This document shows positions 16,998-25,134 of a stretch of 48,001 bases of DNA, piece after piece; the first letter of the stretch is position 1; every line of letters begins with the position of its first letter. The notes under the pieces are model-generated. The model had not been told where the DNA came from and did no database searches. It saw nothing but the letters and a program-made list of their open reading frames with translations. Location: IMG/VR virus record IMGVR_UViG_3300020469_003175, positions 1 to 48,001 of that record. One strand, 5' to 3'. Source of the stretch: a virus. Both the position numbers and the translations under genes were made by a program.

Positions 16998-17308
16998 TGT
17001 TAATAGAAGCACCATATAAAGTTGGAGATACAGTTACTTTTAAACTTAACTCCGGCGAAGAAATTGTAGGTAAACTTACAGAAGAAAATGAAAAGGGTTT
17101 TAAGATTAAAACTCCTCTTACTCTTGTAATGAATGGGCAAGGGTTAGGGTTACAACAGTTCTTATTTACAGGTGAGCCTGACAAAGGATACTTGTTTAAA
17201 AAAGAAAGCATAATGGTTATTACTAAAACTATTAAGCAGTTTGCAGAACTATATCAACAACAAACATCAAGCATAGTAACTGCACCACCAAATCTCAAAG
17301 TAAAATAA
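16997..17308 (+). CDS. Small beta-barrel protein, Sm-like (103 aa)
   Basis: Starts on the glutaredoxin stop (TAATG). The first 65 residues (VGDTVTFKLNSGEEIVGKL) have the strand pattern of an Sm/LSm-like small barrel; the C-terminal 30 residues are a helical or disordered extension. Such proteins occur in marine T4-like phages without assigned function. RNA binding would fit an Sm fold but is only an inference from pattern. Likely part of the nrd transcript. Confidence 0.7.
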   Translation: MLIEAPYKVGDTVTFKLNSGEEIVGKLTEENEKGFKIKTPLTLVMNGQGLGLQQFLFTGEPDKGYLFKKESIMVITKTIKQFAELYQQQTSSIVTAPPNLKVK

Positions 17309-17310
17309 AA

Positions 17311-17316
17311 TAAATA
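17311..17316 (+). promoter_or_regulatory. Late promoter box TAAATA, leaderless arrangement
   Basis: TAAATA-N5-ATG (17322); the preceding sequence is only A and T with no Shine-Dalgarno. Confidence 0.6.
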
Positions 17317-17321
17317 CTCGT

Positions 17322-17528
17322 ATGAACGAGTTTACATTTATAGTTGAAGGCAAACAGGTAACTGTGGATAAATGGGAAGATGTTCCTAGCAAATTTGATC
17401 ATGTAATTAAGTTTGTACCACACATACCTGAAGCCCCACATACAGAAGAACAACACGCTGAAATAGAAAAATGGCCTGCTAGGTTAGAACAACTTATGGA
17501 GATTGAACGTAATGCCATCAATAACTAG
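17322..17528 (+). CDS. Small acidic protein (68 aa)
   Basis: A 68-residue protein (MNEFTFIVEGKQVTVDKWED) with a likely short beta meander then a helix rich in Glu, Gln and His. Its ATG lies exactly five bases after a late box, and there is no Shine-Dalgarno. The 3' end overlaps the PAAR gene start by 17 bases and supplies that gene's ribosome binding site. Probably a late tail-assembly accessory, judged by position only. Confidence 0.7.
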   Translation: MNEFTFIVEGKQVTVDKWEDVPSKFDHVIKFVPHIPEAPHTEEQHAEIEKWPARLEQLMEIERNAINN

Positions 17529-17802
17529 AATAGGTGATGCAGATATTGCACACTGTTCAGGAATGACTAGAGCAGTAGGAAGTAGTACTGTATTTGCTAA
17601 TGGTATTGGTATTAGTAGACAAAGTGATGTAAACACAACACACTTATTACCTGGTGTTCCTTGTCCTTCACATGCGGCTCCAATAGCAGTTGGTTCAAGT
17701 ACAGTATTTGTAAACGGTTTGGGTTGTGGTAGAGTAGGCGATGGCATCAGCGGATGCACAGCAGTTGCCGCTGGTAGTGCTAATTGTTTTGCAGGTGGTT
17801 AG
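17512..17802 (+). CDS. PAAR-repeat tail spike tip protein (T4 gp5.4-like)
   Basis: A 96-residue PAAR protein (MPSITRIGDADIAHCSG), the cone that sharpens the central spike of contractile tails and carries a metal ion near its tip. Typical repeats: GSSTVFANGIGISRQSD and GSSTVFVNGLGCGRVGD, with conserved His and Cys residues for metal binding. GGAG is 10 bases from the ATG at 17512, favouring it over a TTG at 17503. Confirms a contractile-tail phage. It meets the leftward small-gene operon head-on. Confidence 0.9.
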   Translation: MPSITRIGDADIAHCSGMTRAVGSSTVFANGIGISRQSDVNTTHLLPGVPCPSHAAPIAVGSSTVFVNGLGCGRVGDGISGCTAVAAGSANCFAGG

Positions 17803-17987
17803 GCTCTACCCCAAGCAATAGGAATATCTTTATCATCAACTACTAAATCTCTAGTATCTTTATATTGAGCAACCATTATACCTTTACCTTTGCCATCAGC
17901 AATATATTTGCAAGGTATAATTTCTCTTTCTTTGTGATATCTTTTTAAGTGGTTAGTAATAACTCCACGTGCTTTTATTCCAGCCAT
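17799..17987 (-). CDS. Small basic protein (62 aa)
   Basis: Last gene of a leftward four-gene operon. The 62 residues (MAGIKARGVITNHLKRYHKE) are basic, with an apparent beta-rich second half. AAGGA lies six bases upstream of the ATG, inside the previous gene, whose stop overlaps this start (TAATG). Its 3' end overlaps PAAR by four bases. Family not recognised; tiny early phage proteins of this kind often modulate host proteins. Confidence 0.65.
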   Translation of the reverse strand: MAGIKARGVITNHLKRYHKEREIIPCKYIADGKGKGIMVAQYKDTRDLVVDDKDIPIAWGRA

Positions 17988-18130
17988 TATTTTCCTTGTC
18001 CTCTATAAAACTTGTGACTACGTTTTTTAGATTTGTTCATTGATGAAAACTTGCAACGTGCTTTGGTACCTGCTTGACTTGTTTTCTTAGGTTGTGAAAC
18101 ATGTCCTTCAAAAGATTTATGTATTTTCAT
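17987..18130 (-). CDS. Tiny Lys/Ser-rich protein (47 aa)
   Basis: A 47-residue frame (MKIHKSFEGHVSQPKKTSQA, ending KSKKRSHKFYRGQGK). It is well supported: AGGAAAG precedes the ATG by five bases, and it fills exactly the space between two operon genes, overlapping the next start as TAATG. Very basic, without hydrophobic segments. Nucleic-acid binding is likely from composition alone. Confidence 0.65.
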   Translation of the reverse strand: MKIHKSFEGHVSQPKKTSQAGTKARCKFSSMNKSKKRSHKFYRGQGK

Positions 18131-18131
18131 A

Positions 18132-18380
18132 TTACTTTCCTAACTTTGCTTTTAAGGCCGCTCTTTTCTTTTCTAGTATTGCCGCCTGTCTTATTTTTCT
18201 ACCTAATGGTAATGATTGTATCATTTCGTATGTTCCGCCTTTTTTGGCTGTCCATTCTACTCTAACTGATTTACTTTTTGTGCTACCTTGGAAAGAGCGT
18301 ACTGCTTTCCTATAACTCATTTCTTCTTTAGTTTCTACATTGTCTCCGTCGTAGAAAGTATATGTTCTCATTTTGGCCAT
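18132..18380 (-). CDS. Small basic protein (82 aa)
   Basis: An 82-residue protein (MAKMRTYTFYDGDNVETKEE) with GGAGA eight bases before the ATG. The first half suggests a small beta/alpha domain; the C-terminus is a Lys/Ala/Leu-rich basic helix. It is separated from the next gene by one base and overlaps the previous stop by one. No named family recognised. Confidence 0.65.
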   Translation of the reverse strand: MAKMRTYTFYDGDNVETKEEMSYRKAVRSFQGSTKSKSVRVEWTAKKGGTYEMIQSLPLGRKIRQAAILEKKRAALKAKLGK

Positions 18381-18574
18381 TATTCTATCTCCGTTCTTAC
18401 AATATGTTTTCGTAAGGCTCTAACTAGTTCTTCAATTTTATCTACTACAGATATCATATCTTTATCTGTAATATATTTTTGTTTTTCTCTTAACTTGTCA
18501 TATTCTTTAAGAGGTATAGTTACTGTACTTTGTTCATTTTCAAATGTTTTATCAACTGATCTATCATCTGTCAT
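18380..18574 (-). CDS. Small coiled-coil protein (64 aa)
   Basis: First gene of the leftward operon, 64 residues (MTDDRSVDKTFENEQSTVTI) with a predicted coiled coil over the second half (YDKLREKQKYI to VRALRKHIV). GGAGAG precedes the ATG. The start region faces the tmRNA promoter; a 12-base palindrome lies between them. Function unknown. Confidence 0.65.
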   Translation of the reverse strand: MTDDRSVDKTFENEQSTVTIPLKEYDKLREKQKYITDKDMISVVDKIEELVRALRKHIVRTEIE

Positions 18575-18616
18575 AACTCTCCATTGTTAATATTGAGTAT
18601 TTTCTTGAGCATTAGT

Positions 18617-18628
18617 TATTACGTAATA
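18617..18628. promoter_or_regulatory. Palindrome TATTACGTAATA between divergent units
   Basis: A perfect 12-base palindrome in the gap between the leftward operon and the tmRNA promoter. Its position suggests an operator for a dimeric regulator; none is identified. Confidence 0.35.
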
Positions 18629-18659
18629 GATGCACACTAATAGATTCTGAAGAAAATGG

Positions 18660-18688
18660 TTGACATTTTGGTTAAAAGATAGTATAAC
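18660..18688 (+). promoter_or_regulatory. Sigma70-type promoter for tmRNA
   Basis: TTGACA, 17 bases, TATAAC. Strong host-type promoter, consistent with early expression of the stable RNA. Confidence 0.8.
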
Positions 18689-18692
18689 TATA

Positions 18693-19094
18693 TTATGTAA
18701 CGTTGAAGCAATTTAAACGCTATTCAGGACCCCGGGGCAGTACCGGGCGACTCCACCATAAACACATTTACTGAGTGTGCTTATGATGGGGTCGAAATAG
18801 GATCGACTGGTAGTTAATAGAGTTAGTGGAGTTATCCGGATCTAAGCACGGTTATCGCGAAGAAAACTTATAATTGCAAATGACAATTATGCGCCAGAAA
18901 TGGCATTAGCGGCCTAGTTTAGGCACGTAGGGGTTGGCAACTTACCTGGCAACAGAAAAGTTGCGTACTATATAGAGCAATATAAATAGTGTATATACAA
19001 AAGCACCTTTAACTATAACAAAAAGAACACAGTATAGAACGGACTCTATCCACGCCGTAGGCGACATTACATTTAAAACAAGTATATTTAAAAG
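18693..19094 (+). ncRNA. ssrA: Circularly permuted two-piece tmRNA
   Basis: Rescues stalled ribosomes by trans-translation. The gene order is permuted: the acceptor piece comes first, with T-arm CCCGG-GGCAGTA-CCGGG and CGACTCC-A-CCA ending at 18758; a hairpin spacer (18759-18787) follows; then the coding piece starts GGGGTCG (18788-18794). GGGGTCG pairs with CGACTCC (7 bp, one G-U). The tag frame 18876-18917 encodes ANDNYAPEMALAA and a TAG stop; the LAA end is the ClpX degron. Permutation is characteristic of alphaproteobacteria. The outer limits are set by promoter and terminator; exact processed ends are not visible. Confidence 0.92.
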
Positions 19095-19128
19095 ATAGGA
19101 GTGTTGGAAACAATGCTCCTATTCTTTT
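19095..19128 (+). terminator. Terminator of the tmRNA transcript
   Basis: ATAGGAGTGTTG pairs with CAATGCTCCTAT (two G-U pairs) across a GAAA loop, followed by TCTTTT. Confidence 0.85.
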
Positions 19129-19136
19129 ATCAACGG

Positions 19137-19142
19137 TAAATA
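19137..19142 (+). promoter_or_regulatory. Late promoter box TAAATA
   Basis: Lies between the tmRNA terminator and the tail fibre start; AAGGAG follows. Confidence 0.6.
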
Positions 19143-19163
19143 CAGTAAGGAGAACCATAAAAT

Positions 19164-22100
19164 ATGTCAGTAAAAGTAATCGATTCATTCCGTATAATGG
19201 CCTTTCAAAAAGCCGGGTCTAGCGTAGGGCAAGTAGTTGCAGACGCAGACAATGACACACTTACGGTAATTGGAGGCCCAGGTGTTAATTTTACTGTTGA
19301 TTCAAACTCAGATGCTGTTACATTAAGTCTACAAAGTGCAGAAGATATTGTTGCTAGTGCTATTGGTAGAGTTGAATTACGTGCAGATGATAGTACAGTT
19401 AGAATTGTACAAGGTGGTGAGAACTTAGGTATACTAGGTGACAGTGGAGTAATTAGTACTGCTTCAAATGCTGAAGGTGATATTACTATAAGTGCTAACA
19501 CTGACCTATCACAATACAACAATGCAACATCGGCTTTTATTACTGACGTTAGTGGAGACAATTTAGGCACACTTGCTGATGTTAATATAACAAGTATTGC
19601 TGACAATGAATTATTACAATATGATACAGGTACCGGTGCTTGGATCAATCAAACAATTACAGAAGCAGGATTTGCCGCAGTAGCAACTAGTGGTGGATAC
19701 GGAGATTTAACAGGCAGACCAAACATTACATTTGACGGAGACATGAGTGGTAACACTGGTGGAGCCATTGCCGCAAACGCAAGTACAGTTACACTTACTC
19801 TTGACACAGTAAACTCCAACGTTGGAACATTTAATACTGTAACGGTAAATGCTAAAGGACTAGTTACAGGTGCTGTTAATACTGCATTCGCAACAGTAGC
19901 AACGTCAGGTGACTATGCAGACTTAACTAATACACCAAGTCTAGCAGGAACATACAAATGGAACATTGCAGATGATGCTTCTGCAAGTTATCAAGTATCA
20001 ACAGATTCAACAATACAAATTTTAGGTGCTAACAGTATTTCAACAAGTGTTAACACAGGTACTGGTGCACTTACTATTACAGGACCTGCTAACGTTTCAG
20101 ACCTTACAAACGACACAGGATTTATTACTGCAAGTTCATCAGACACACTAGTAAACAAATCAGGTAACATTACTCAGTGGACAAACAATGCAGGGTATGT
20201 TACACTTGCAGATATTCCAAATAACTTTACATTGAATGTAGGTGCAGACGATTCAACCATGCGTGACATTAATGCAGGTGAAGGTTTTAAAATACTTGGT
20301 GGTACAAATATTACAACAGCAAGTGATGCCGAAGGCAATATTACAATCACAGGTCCAACATTAACTACATACCAACAAGCAATAGCAACAGCAGGTAACA
20401 CAGGTACAGGTAGTATTGGTGTAGGCGATACATTTACAGTACTAGGAACAACAGGACAAATTAAAGTTGATGCGGCGGGATTTGCTTTATCAATAAGTTT
20501 AGAAAATTTAATTAACACAGATTTAAAAGGTTCAGTATTTGCAGATGACAGTACATTACTTGTTGACGGTGTAAGTGGATCAATACCTTACAGTGTTTTA
20601 AGCGGAGCACCTACAACAGTTAGTTCATTTACTAACGATAGCAACTTTGTTTCTAGTGGTGCAAACATTACAGAATTTACAAACAATGCAGGTTACGTAA
20701 CAGCCGCCCAAGTAGGATCAACATATAATTTTCGTATAGGTGCAGATGATAGTACAATGCGTACAATTGATGCAGGTGAAGATGTTAAAGTTTTAGGTGG
20801 AACTGCAATTACAACAGCAAGTGATGCTGAAGGAAATATTACAATCACAGGTGTAGCACAAGACTTTACTTGGGGTAGTGTTACAGGAACACCAACTACA
20901 CTTACAGGCTATGGTATCACAGACGCTTATACACAAGCACAAGTAGATGTTAAGGTAGCGGCAGTACTAGACAGTGCTCCTGAACAATTAAACACTCTAA
21001 ATGAATTAGCCGCGGCACTTAATGACGATGGAAACTTCGCAACAACAGTTACAAGCAGGTTTACAAGTATTGAAAACAACTTGTTTAGCATTGGAGCAGA
21101 TGACTCTACAATGCGTGTTGTTAAACAAAGCGAAAACATTAAGATACTTGGAGGAACAAACTTAACAACTTCAAGTGATGCTGAAGGAAACATAACTGTA
21201 AACTTTGTCAATCCAGGTTACATTACTTCAGGTTTAGAAACAGGCAACAATGTAAGTGAACTTGTAAATGATGCAAACTATATTTCACAACTGTTTGTAA
21301 CAGGTGATGATAGCACAGTTAGAACAGTAGTCAAAGACGAAACAATTAAATTTGCTGGTACAGGTAACATTACAACTACAACCGATGCAGAAGGTAATAT
21401 TACTATCGACGGTGGCAATGAAACAATTACATTGTTTGGTGATGTAACAGGTACTGGTACAACATCAATAAACGTTTCACTTGCTGACAGTCCTATTGCT
21501 CCAGGTACATATAATAGAATTACATTTGATACAAAAGGGGTTGCACAAAGTGGTACACTAGTTGACTACTTAACTGACGGTTCTAATATTAGTAGATTAA
21601 CTAATGACGCAGGTTACTTAACAAACGAACAAGCAATTAACTTTAATATTGTTGGTGATGATTCAACAGGCTTTAATATGGCCAACCAAGGTACATTCCA
21701 ATTTGTAGGTACTAATGGTGTTACAATTACTGCCGCACAAGACCAAACTACTCCAACTGTTACTATTGACGGAACAAGTTTCTTACAAGCAGGCAATAAT
21801 ATAAGTGTGCTTACAAATGATTCAGGTTACTACAAAGCAGGTGATTCTATACTTGGTAACTTTACTGGTAGTGTGTTTAGTGATAACTCTACTCTAGTAC
21901 TTGACGGCTTAACAGGACAACTACATGGTACACTTAACGGAATACTTAAAGGTGACGTAAGAGGTAGCGTGTTTGCAGATGATTCTACAATGATCATTGA
22001 TGGCGGTACAGGTAAAGTAGCAACTGCACAACTTGATACATATGCAGAAGGATTACATGATTATACAATTACAGGATCATCAAGCGGAAGTTTAACAACA

Positions 22101-22451
22101 ACTACAGGCTTCCAAAAAATGAGTTACACTAAAATAGGAAACCGTTGTTTCATTAGTGGTAAACTACAAACGTCAAACGGACAGGCATTACCATCAGGTG
22201 ATATAAGAATTAGTCTTCCATTTGCATGTGCTGACTTAACTGATCAAGGCGGACAAACAGGATTTCCAATTATGCTGTATAACGTGTCTGGATTTAGTGG
22301 AGGTGTTACAGTACATGCTCAAATTGAAGAAAGTAATTCATTCTTTACTATTGTCACAGTAGACGCTAACGGAACGGACAGTACACAATCTTTTAGTGAT
22401 ATCTCCAATAGTGGTATGGAAATTTTAATTAACGGCCACTATCCCGTATAA
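19164..22451 (+). CDS. Large repeat-containing tail fibre protein (1095 aa)
   Basis: A 1095-residue fibre, almost all Thr/Ser/Asn/Gly/Asp/Val. A repeat near 38 residues long (core DDSTMR ... LGGT ... DAEGNITI) recurs at about residues 73, 359, 525, 643 and 712; a second repeat (GSVFADDST ... VDG) recurs at about 453, 895 and 933. These look like a beta-structured trimeric shaft. The last 120 residues (from SGSLTTTTGFQKM) are non-repetitive and probably form the receptor-binding tip. Late promoter with AAGGAG. The nearly identical repeats could recombine and vary fibre length. Confidence 0.85.
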   Translation: MSVKVIDSFRIMAFQKAGSSVGQVVADADNDTLTVIGGPGVNFTVDSNSDAVTLSLQSAEDIVASAIGRVELRADDSTVRIVQGGENLGILGDSGVISTASNAEGDITISANTDLSQYNNATSAFITDVSGDNLGTLADVNITSIADNELLQYDTGTGAWINQTITEAGFAAVATSGGYGDLTGRPNITFDGDMSGNTGGAIAANASTVTLTLDTVNSNVGTFNTVTVNAKGLVTGAVNTAFATVATSGDYADLTNTPSLAGTYKWNIADDASASYQVSTDSTIQILGANSISTSVNTGTGALTITGPANVSDLTNDTGFITASSSDTLVNKSGNITQWTNNAGYVTLADIPNNFTLNVGADDSTMRDINAGEGFKILGGTNITTASDAEGNITITGPTLTTYQQAIATAGNTGTGSIGVGDTFTVLGTTGQIKVDAAGFALSISLENLINTDLKGSVFADDSTLLVDGVSGSIPYSVLSGAPTTVSSFTNDSNFVSSGANITEFTNNAGYVTAAQVGSTYNFRIGADDSTMRTIDAGEDVKVLGGTAITTASDAEGNITITGVAQDFTWGSVTGTPTTLTGYGITDAYTQAQVDVKVAAVLDSAPEQLNTLNELAAALNDDGNFATTVTSRFTSIENNLFSIGADDSTMRVVKQSENIKILGGTNLTTSSDAEGNITVNFVNPGYITSGLETGNNVSELVNDANYISQLFVTGDDSTVRTVVKDETIKFAGTGNITTTTDAEGNITIDGGNETITLFGDVTGTGTTSINVSLADSPIAPGTYNRITFDTKGVAQSGTLVDYLTDGSNISRLTNDAGYLTNEQAINFNIVGDDSTGFNMANQGTFQFVGTNGVTITAAQDQTTPTVTIDGTSFLQAGNNISVLTNDSGYYKAGDSILGNFTGSVFSDNSTLVLDGLTGQLHGTLNGILKGDVRGSVFADDSTMIIDGGTGKVATAQLDTYAEGLHDYTITGSSSGSLTTTTGFQKMSYTKIGNRCFISGKLQTSNGQALPSGDIRISLPFACADLTDQGGQTGFPIMLYNVSGFSGGVTVHAQIEESNSFFTIVTVDANGTDSTQSFSDISNSGMEILINGHYPV

Positions 22452-22457
22452 TAAATA
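22451..22457 (+). promoter_or_regulatory. Late promoter box ATAAATA
   Basis: Just after the fibre stop, about 54 bases before the 22511 start. Confidence 0.5.
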
Positions 22458-22510
22458 CACATACACTAAGGCAACTTAGGCACAAAGGCATATAAAAGGA
22501 GAATCAAGGC

Positions 22511-22999
22511 ATGAAAGCAAATCTATCTTCGTCCAATCTGGACAATAAATCCAATTACGAACACAAAGTGGTAAAATTGGTAAAATCTACAATTGACAAA
22601 ACCTCTGAAGCAGTGTATTATAATACTAATACTGGTAAAACTGGTATTATTAAAACTAATGGCTTAAGGAGGCAAAACACAATGGCTAAAAGTATAGAGG
22701 TACTTGAAAACATCAAGACGATCTGCCGCAATGAATGGGGCAACGAATCGGTGTATGAAGGACCGTCAGGCAAATATAAATGGGAAGTAGGCAGAGACAC
22801 AGGCAATGGTATAATCAACGGCGTTGTACGTAAATTTGTTGCAGAAGACAAAGACGGCAATGAGATTTACACAGTAGCAGGTAGTTTCAAAATCAATAAC
22901 GACGGTGAAGTATCACGTTGGACAGGGTTACCGAGACGATTCCAAAAAGAAGCAAGTGAACTAGCAAAATTAACAAACGGTCATACTAACGGAGACTAA
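22511..22999 (+). CDS. Phage protein with possible internal second start (162/105 aa)
   Basis: A 162-residue frame from 22511 (AAAGGAGA upstream). An in-frame ATG at 22682 is preceded by a better ribosome site, TAAGGAGG, and would give a 105-residue protein (MAKSIEVLENIKTI). The first 57 residues are Ser/Asn/Lys-rich; the remainder looks like a compact domain (YKWEVGRDTGNGIINGVVRK). Either two isoforms are made or the upstream part is a separate leader. The C-terminal NGHTNG echoes a linker in NrdA. No known family. Confidence 0.7.
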   Translation: MKANLSSSNLDNKSNYEHKVVKLVKSTIDKTSEAVYYNTNTGKTGIIKTNGLRRQNTMAKSIEVLENIKTICRNEWGNESVYEGPSGKYKWEVGRDTGNGIINGVVRKFVAEDKDGNEIYTVAGSFKINNDGEVSRWTGLPRRFQKEASELAKLTNGHTNGD

Positions 23000-23000
23000 A

Positions 23001-23195
23001 ATGCAGTTTAAAGAGGCTTGTTGGAGAATGCCCAAGGAGGACCGTATGGCGCTTTGGATGAAACGAATAGAAAGTGTTGACACAGTGCTTGAAACAGCAA
23101 ACACAGGCTGGCAACTAAACTATTGGGGAAGTGTTCGAAGACAACTTGTATATCAACTATCACTGTTAAGCAACGATAAAGTTTATGAAAAATAA
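23001..23195 (+). CDS. Small Trp-rich protein (64 aa)
   Basis: A 64-residue protein (MQFKEACWRMPKEDRMALWM) with four Trp residues and amphipathic helices. It follows the previous stop by one base and its 3' end overlaps the lysin gene start by 11 bases, so it is probably co-translated with the lysin. Could influence lysis by position; no motif supports a specific role. Confidence 0.7.
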   Translation: MQFKEACWRMPKEDRMALWMKRIESVDTVLETANTGWQLNYWGSVRRQLVYQLSLLSNDKVYEK

Positions 23196-23832
23196 ATTTA
23201 AAAAGTTCTTACCAACATTATTCAGATACACAATAGTAATCACTATTATTGGAGTAGCGTATATATACGGAACTTGGCGTCCTAACGATATTGTAAAGAA
23301 CAAGATCATTCACACAGTTGAAGCAGATGTAGTCGAAACTGCACACAGTTTTGGTTTACATGAACCTTCGTTCGAATACAATAATGACGAATCATTTATT
23401 TCATCTTTAAAAACTTGTATTGATTATATCAATTTTAAAACTGCACCAAGGCAAAGAATACCAAGTGCTATTATAATAAGCATGGCAGGAATTGAATCCG
23501 CTTGGGGTACAAGTAGATTTGCAACAGAAGGCAATAATCTATTTGGAATAAGAACATGGGATCCAGATGCACCGCAACTCAAACCATTAGAAGTTCCTAA
23601 TGCTAGATTTGGAGTAAAAGTGTATAAAACAAAATGTTCTAGTGTACAGGATATGATTGATACAATTAATAACCATTCTGCATATAAAGACTTTCGTAAA
23701 GAAAGAGAAAAACAATATGATAATGGAGATTGGGATTACCGAAGATTGTTAGAAAAACTAGATGCTTGGAGTACAAATCCAAAATACGCAGGCATAGTTT
23801 TTGATACAATTATAACTAGACAATTACCATAA
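23185..23832 (+). CDS. Membrane-anchored glucosaminidase-type lysin (Bax/GH73-like)
   Basis: A 215-residue protein with one N-terminal membrane segment (about 14-30, YTIVITIIGVAYIYG) and a catalytic domain of the Bax / endo-beta-N-acetylglucosaminidase family. The motif IIISMAGIESAWGTSRF contains the probable catalytic Glu104, and NNLFGIRTW is also typical. It would cleave peptidoglycan. The N-terminal segment could be a signal anchor that is later released (SAR endolysin), which would need no classical holin. Likely the main lysis enzyme of this phage. Confidence 0.85.
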   Translation: MKNKFKKFLPTLFRYTIVITIIGVAYIYGTWRPNDIVKNKIIHTVEADVVETAHSFGLHEPSFEYNNDESFISSLKTCIDYINFKTAPRQRIPSAIIISMAGIESAWGTSRFATEGNNLFGIRTWDPDAPQLKPLEVPNARFGVKVYKTKCSSVQDMIDTINNHSAYKDFRKEREKQYDNGDWDYRRLLEKLDAWSTNPKYAGIVFDTIITRQLP

Positions 23833-23852
23833 ATGGAGTTACAATAACTATT

Positions 23853-24314
23853 ATGACAATGCATCTAGCAAGAGGGTTGACTACTCTCAACACAAAAAAA
23901 CGTAAGTCTAAAAAAGTTACAGAAGCACAACTTAAAAAGTATGAAGTGCAATGGCGTCAGCATAACAAAGAAATGCGTCGAAAGCATCTTCATCAGCATC
24001 AGTTTGAACAACTAGATGATTATATCGCTTACTGTAAAGGGCAGTACAAGCCTAAACAAACAAAAGCAGTATCAAGTGTTCCGTGGCAATATTCAAGTCC
24101 ACAAACAAGAACAACTGAAAACATTCCAAGTCTTGCATCAAAGGAAAGTTTTGCACCTGCTACTAGAAAAGAATCAATGCAATACACAGGTGAACGCAAA
24201 CTTGTAGGTATTGCTATGATGCACAAAAGTAATCTTGTTCCTGTATTTGCGGACGAAGATGATACAACAGGATCTAAACAAGCGACAGAGATCGCACAAA
24301 TGAGGAGAAACTAA
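23853..24314 (+). CDS. Conserved phage protein, Gln/His-rich (153 aa)
   Basis: A 153-residue protein beginning MTMHLARGLTTLNTKKRKSK, an opening I recognise from marine T4-like phages. The N-terminal half is a basic, Gln/His-rich helix (QHNKEMRRKHLHQHQFEQL); the middle is disordered and Ser/Thr/Pro-rich; the end carries KLVGIAMMHKSNLVPVF. No assigned function. One base separates it from the next gene. Confidence 0.75.
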   Translation: MTMHLARGLTTLNTKKRKSKKVTEAQLKKYEVQWRQHNKEMRRKHLHQHQFEQLDDYIAYCKGQYKPKQTKAVSSVPWQYSSPQTRTTENIPSLASKESFAPATRKESMQYTGERKLVGIAMMHKSNLVPVFADEDDTTGSKQATEIAQMRRN

Positions 24315-24315
24315 A

Positions 24316-24552
24316 ATGGCTGACCCAGCACTAAAGACATCCAAACTAGCATATCAAATTCTAGGAGATGTAAAAAAAGTATCGCCCAAAGCAGGAGACG
24401 TTATTGTTGTAGAACATAAACTTCCGTTAGCAACAGGTGATAGAATGAAAGTACAAAAACAATTTCAGAGTTTATTTCCAAATAATACTGTAGTAGTAAT
24501 GCAGGCAGGAATGGAAATGAAATTAGTCGGAACTGGTGGAGGACAAGGGTAG
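24316..24552 (+). CDS. Small phage protein (78 aa)
   Basis: A 78-residue protein (MADPALKTSKLAYQILGDVK) with GAGGAG before the ATG. The sequence suggests a small alpha/beta fold (GDVIVVEHKLPLATGDRMKV ... NNTVVVMQAGMEM) with a glycine-rich tail. It ends the transcript that starts near 22451; a new sigma70-type promoter follows. Family not recognised. Confidence 0.7.
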   Translation: MADPALKTSKLAYQILGDVKKVSPKAGDVIVVEHKLPLATGDRMKVQKQFQSLFPNNTVVVMQAGMEMKLVGTGGGQG

Positions 24553-24575
24553 GTTCACTTTGGTAAACTTAACCG

Positions 24576-24603
24576 TTGACAAAACCGGTAATGATGTTAT
24601 TAT
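24576..24603 (+). promoter_or_regulatory. Sigma70-type promoter for lipoprotein cluster
   Basis: TTGACA, 16 bases, TATTAT. The short inverted repeat ACCG ... CGGT spans the -35, a possible operator. Confidence 0.65.
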
Positions 24604-24645
24604 GTATATATAGGCTAAACAAACAGGCTAACAAAGGAGGCAATA

Positions 24646-25134
24646 ATGAAAGGCTTATTTAAAATCGCAGTTGCAGGAGTAATTGCAAGTACACTTGGTG
24701 CTTGTTCATCTATGACAACTATCGCAGAAAGAGACACATATGCACAACCTAAATGGTATGCGTCATGTGCCCAATCAGGAACCGAAGGATACTTTTGGTG
24801 GACTAAAGAGTATGCATATGCATGTGGGGCTGGAGAAAGTATTTTCCAACAAGCCGCAGAAGAGCAGATGTATGCTATTGCAATGAATAATTTTGCAAAA
24901 CGTATCAACGGTAACGTAAACTCAAAAACAGAACTTGAGTTTAAAAACGACAGTAAGACAACTAATACATTTATTTCTTACGTTGTAAAAGATACACCAA
25001 TTACACAACACATCGAAGAAGATAGAGCAACTTATGTATACGCAGGTAAACAATATACTTTCGTAAAACTTAGAATGCCTAAAGATGTATTTGATAGTTT
25101 GGTAGCAGAGTCTAAGACACAGAGAACAGACTAA
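24646..25134 (+). CDS. Lipoprotein, LPP20-like (162 aa)
   Basis: Has a lipoprotein signal peptide with lipobox STLGAC (Cys20). The mature part (KWYASCAQSG ... QQAAEEQMYAIAMNNFAKRI) resembles the LPP20-like lipoprotein fold. AAGGAGG gives a strong ribosome site. It is the first of three consecutive lipoprotein genes with overlapping ends under a sigma70-type promoter, so an envelope change early in infection, such as superinfection exclusion, is a reasonable hypothesis. Confidence 0.8.
   Translation: MKGLFKIAVAGVIASTLGACSSMTTIAERDTYAQPKWYASCAQSGTEGYFWWTKEYAYACGAGESIFQQAAEEQMYAIAMNNFAKRINGNVNSKTELEFKNDSKTTNTFISYVVKDTPITQHIEEDRATYVYAGKQYTFVKLRMPKDVFDSLVAESKTQRTD

Noticed and set aside
19205-21796. 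Several antisense frames under the tail fibre gene
   Set aside because: Mirror images of the Thr/Ser/Gly-rich repeats; no start signals.
15520-22999. Similar TNGHTNG-coding ends in nrdA and the 22511 gene
   Set aside because: Only about 14 identical bases in low-complexity linkers; not enough to claim recombination.
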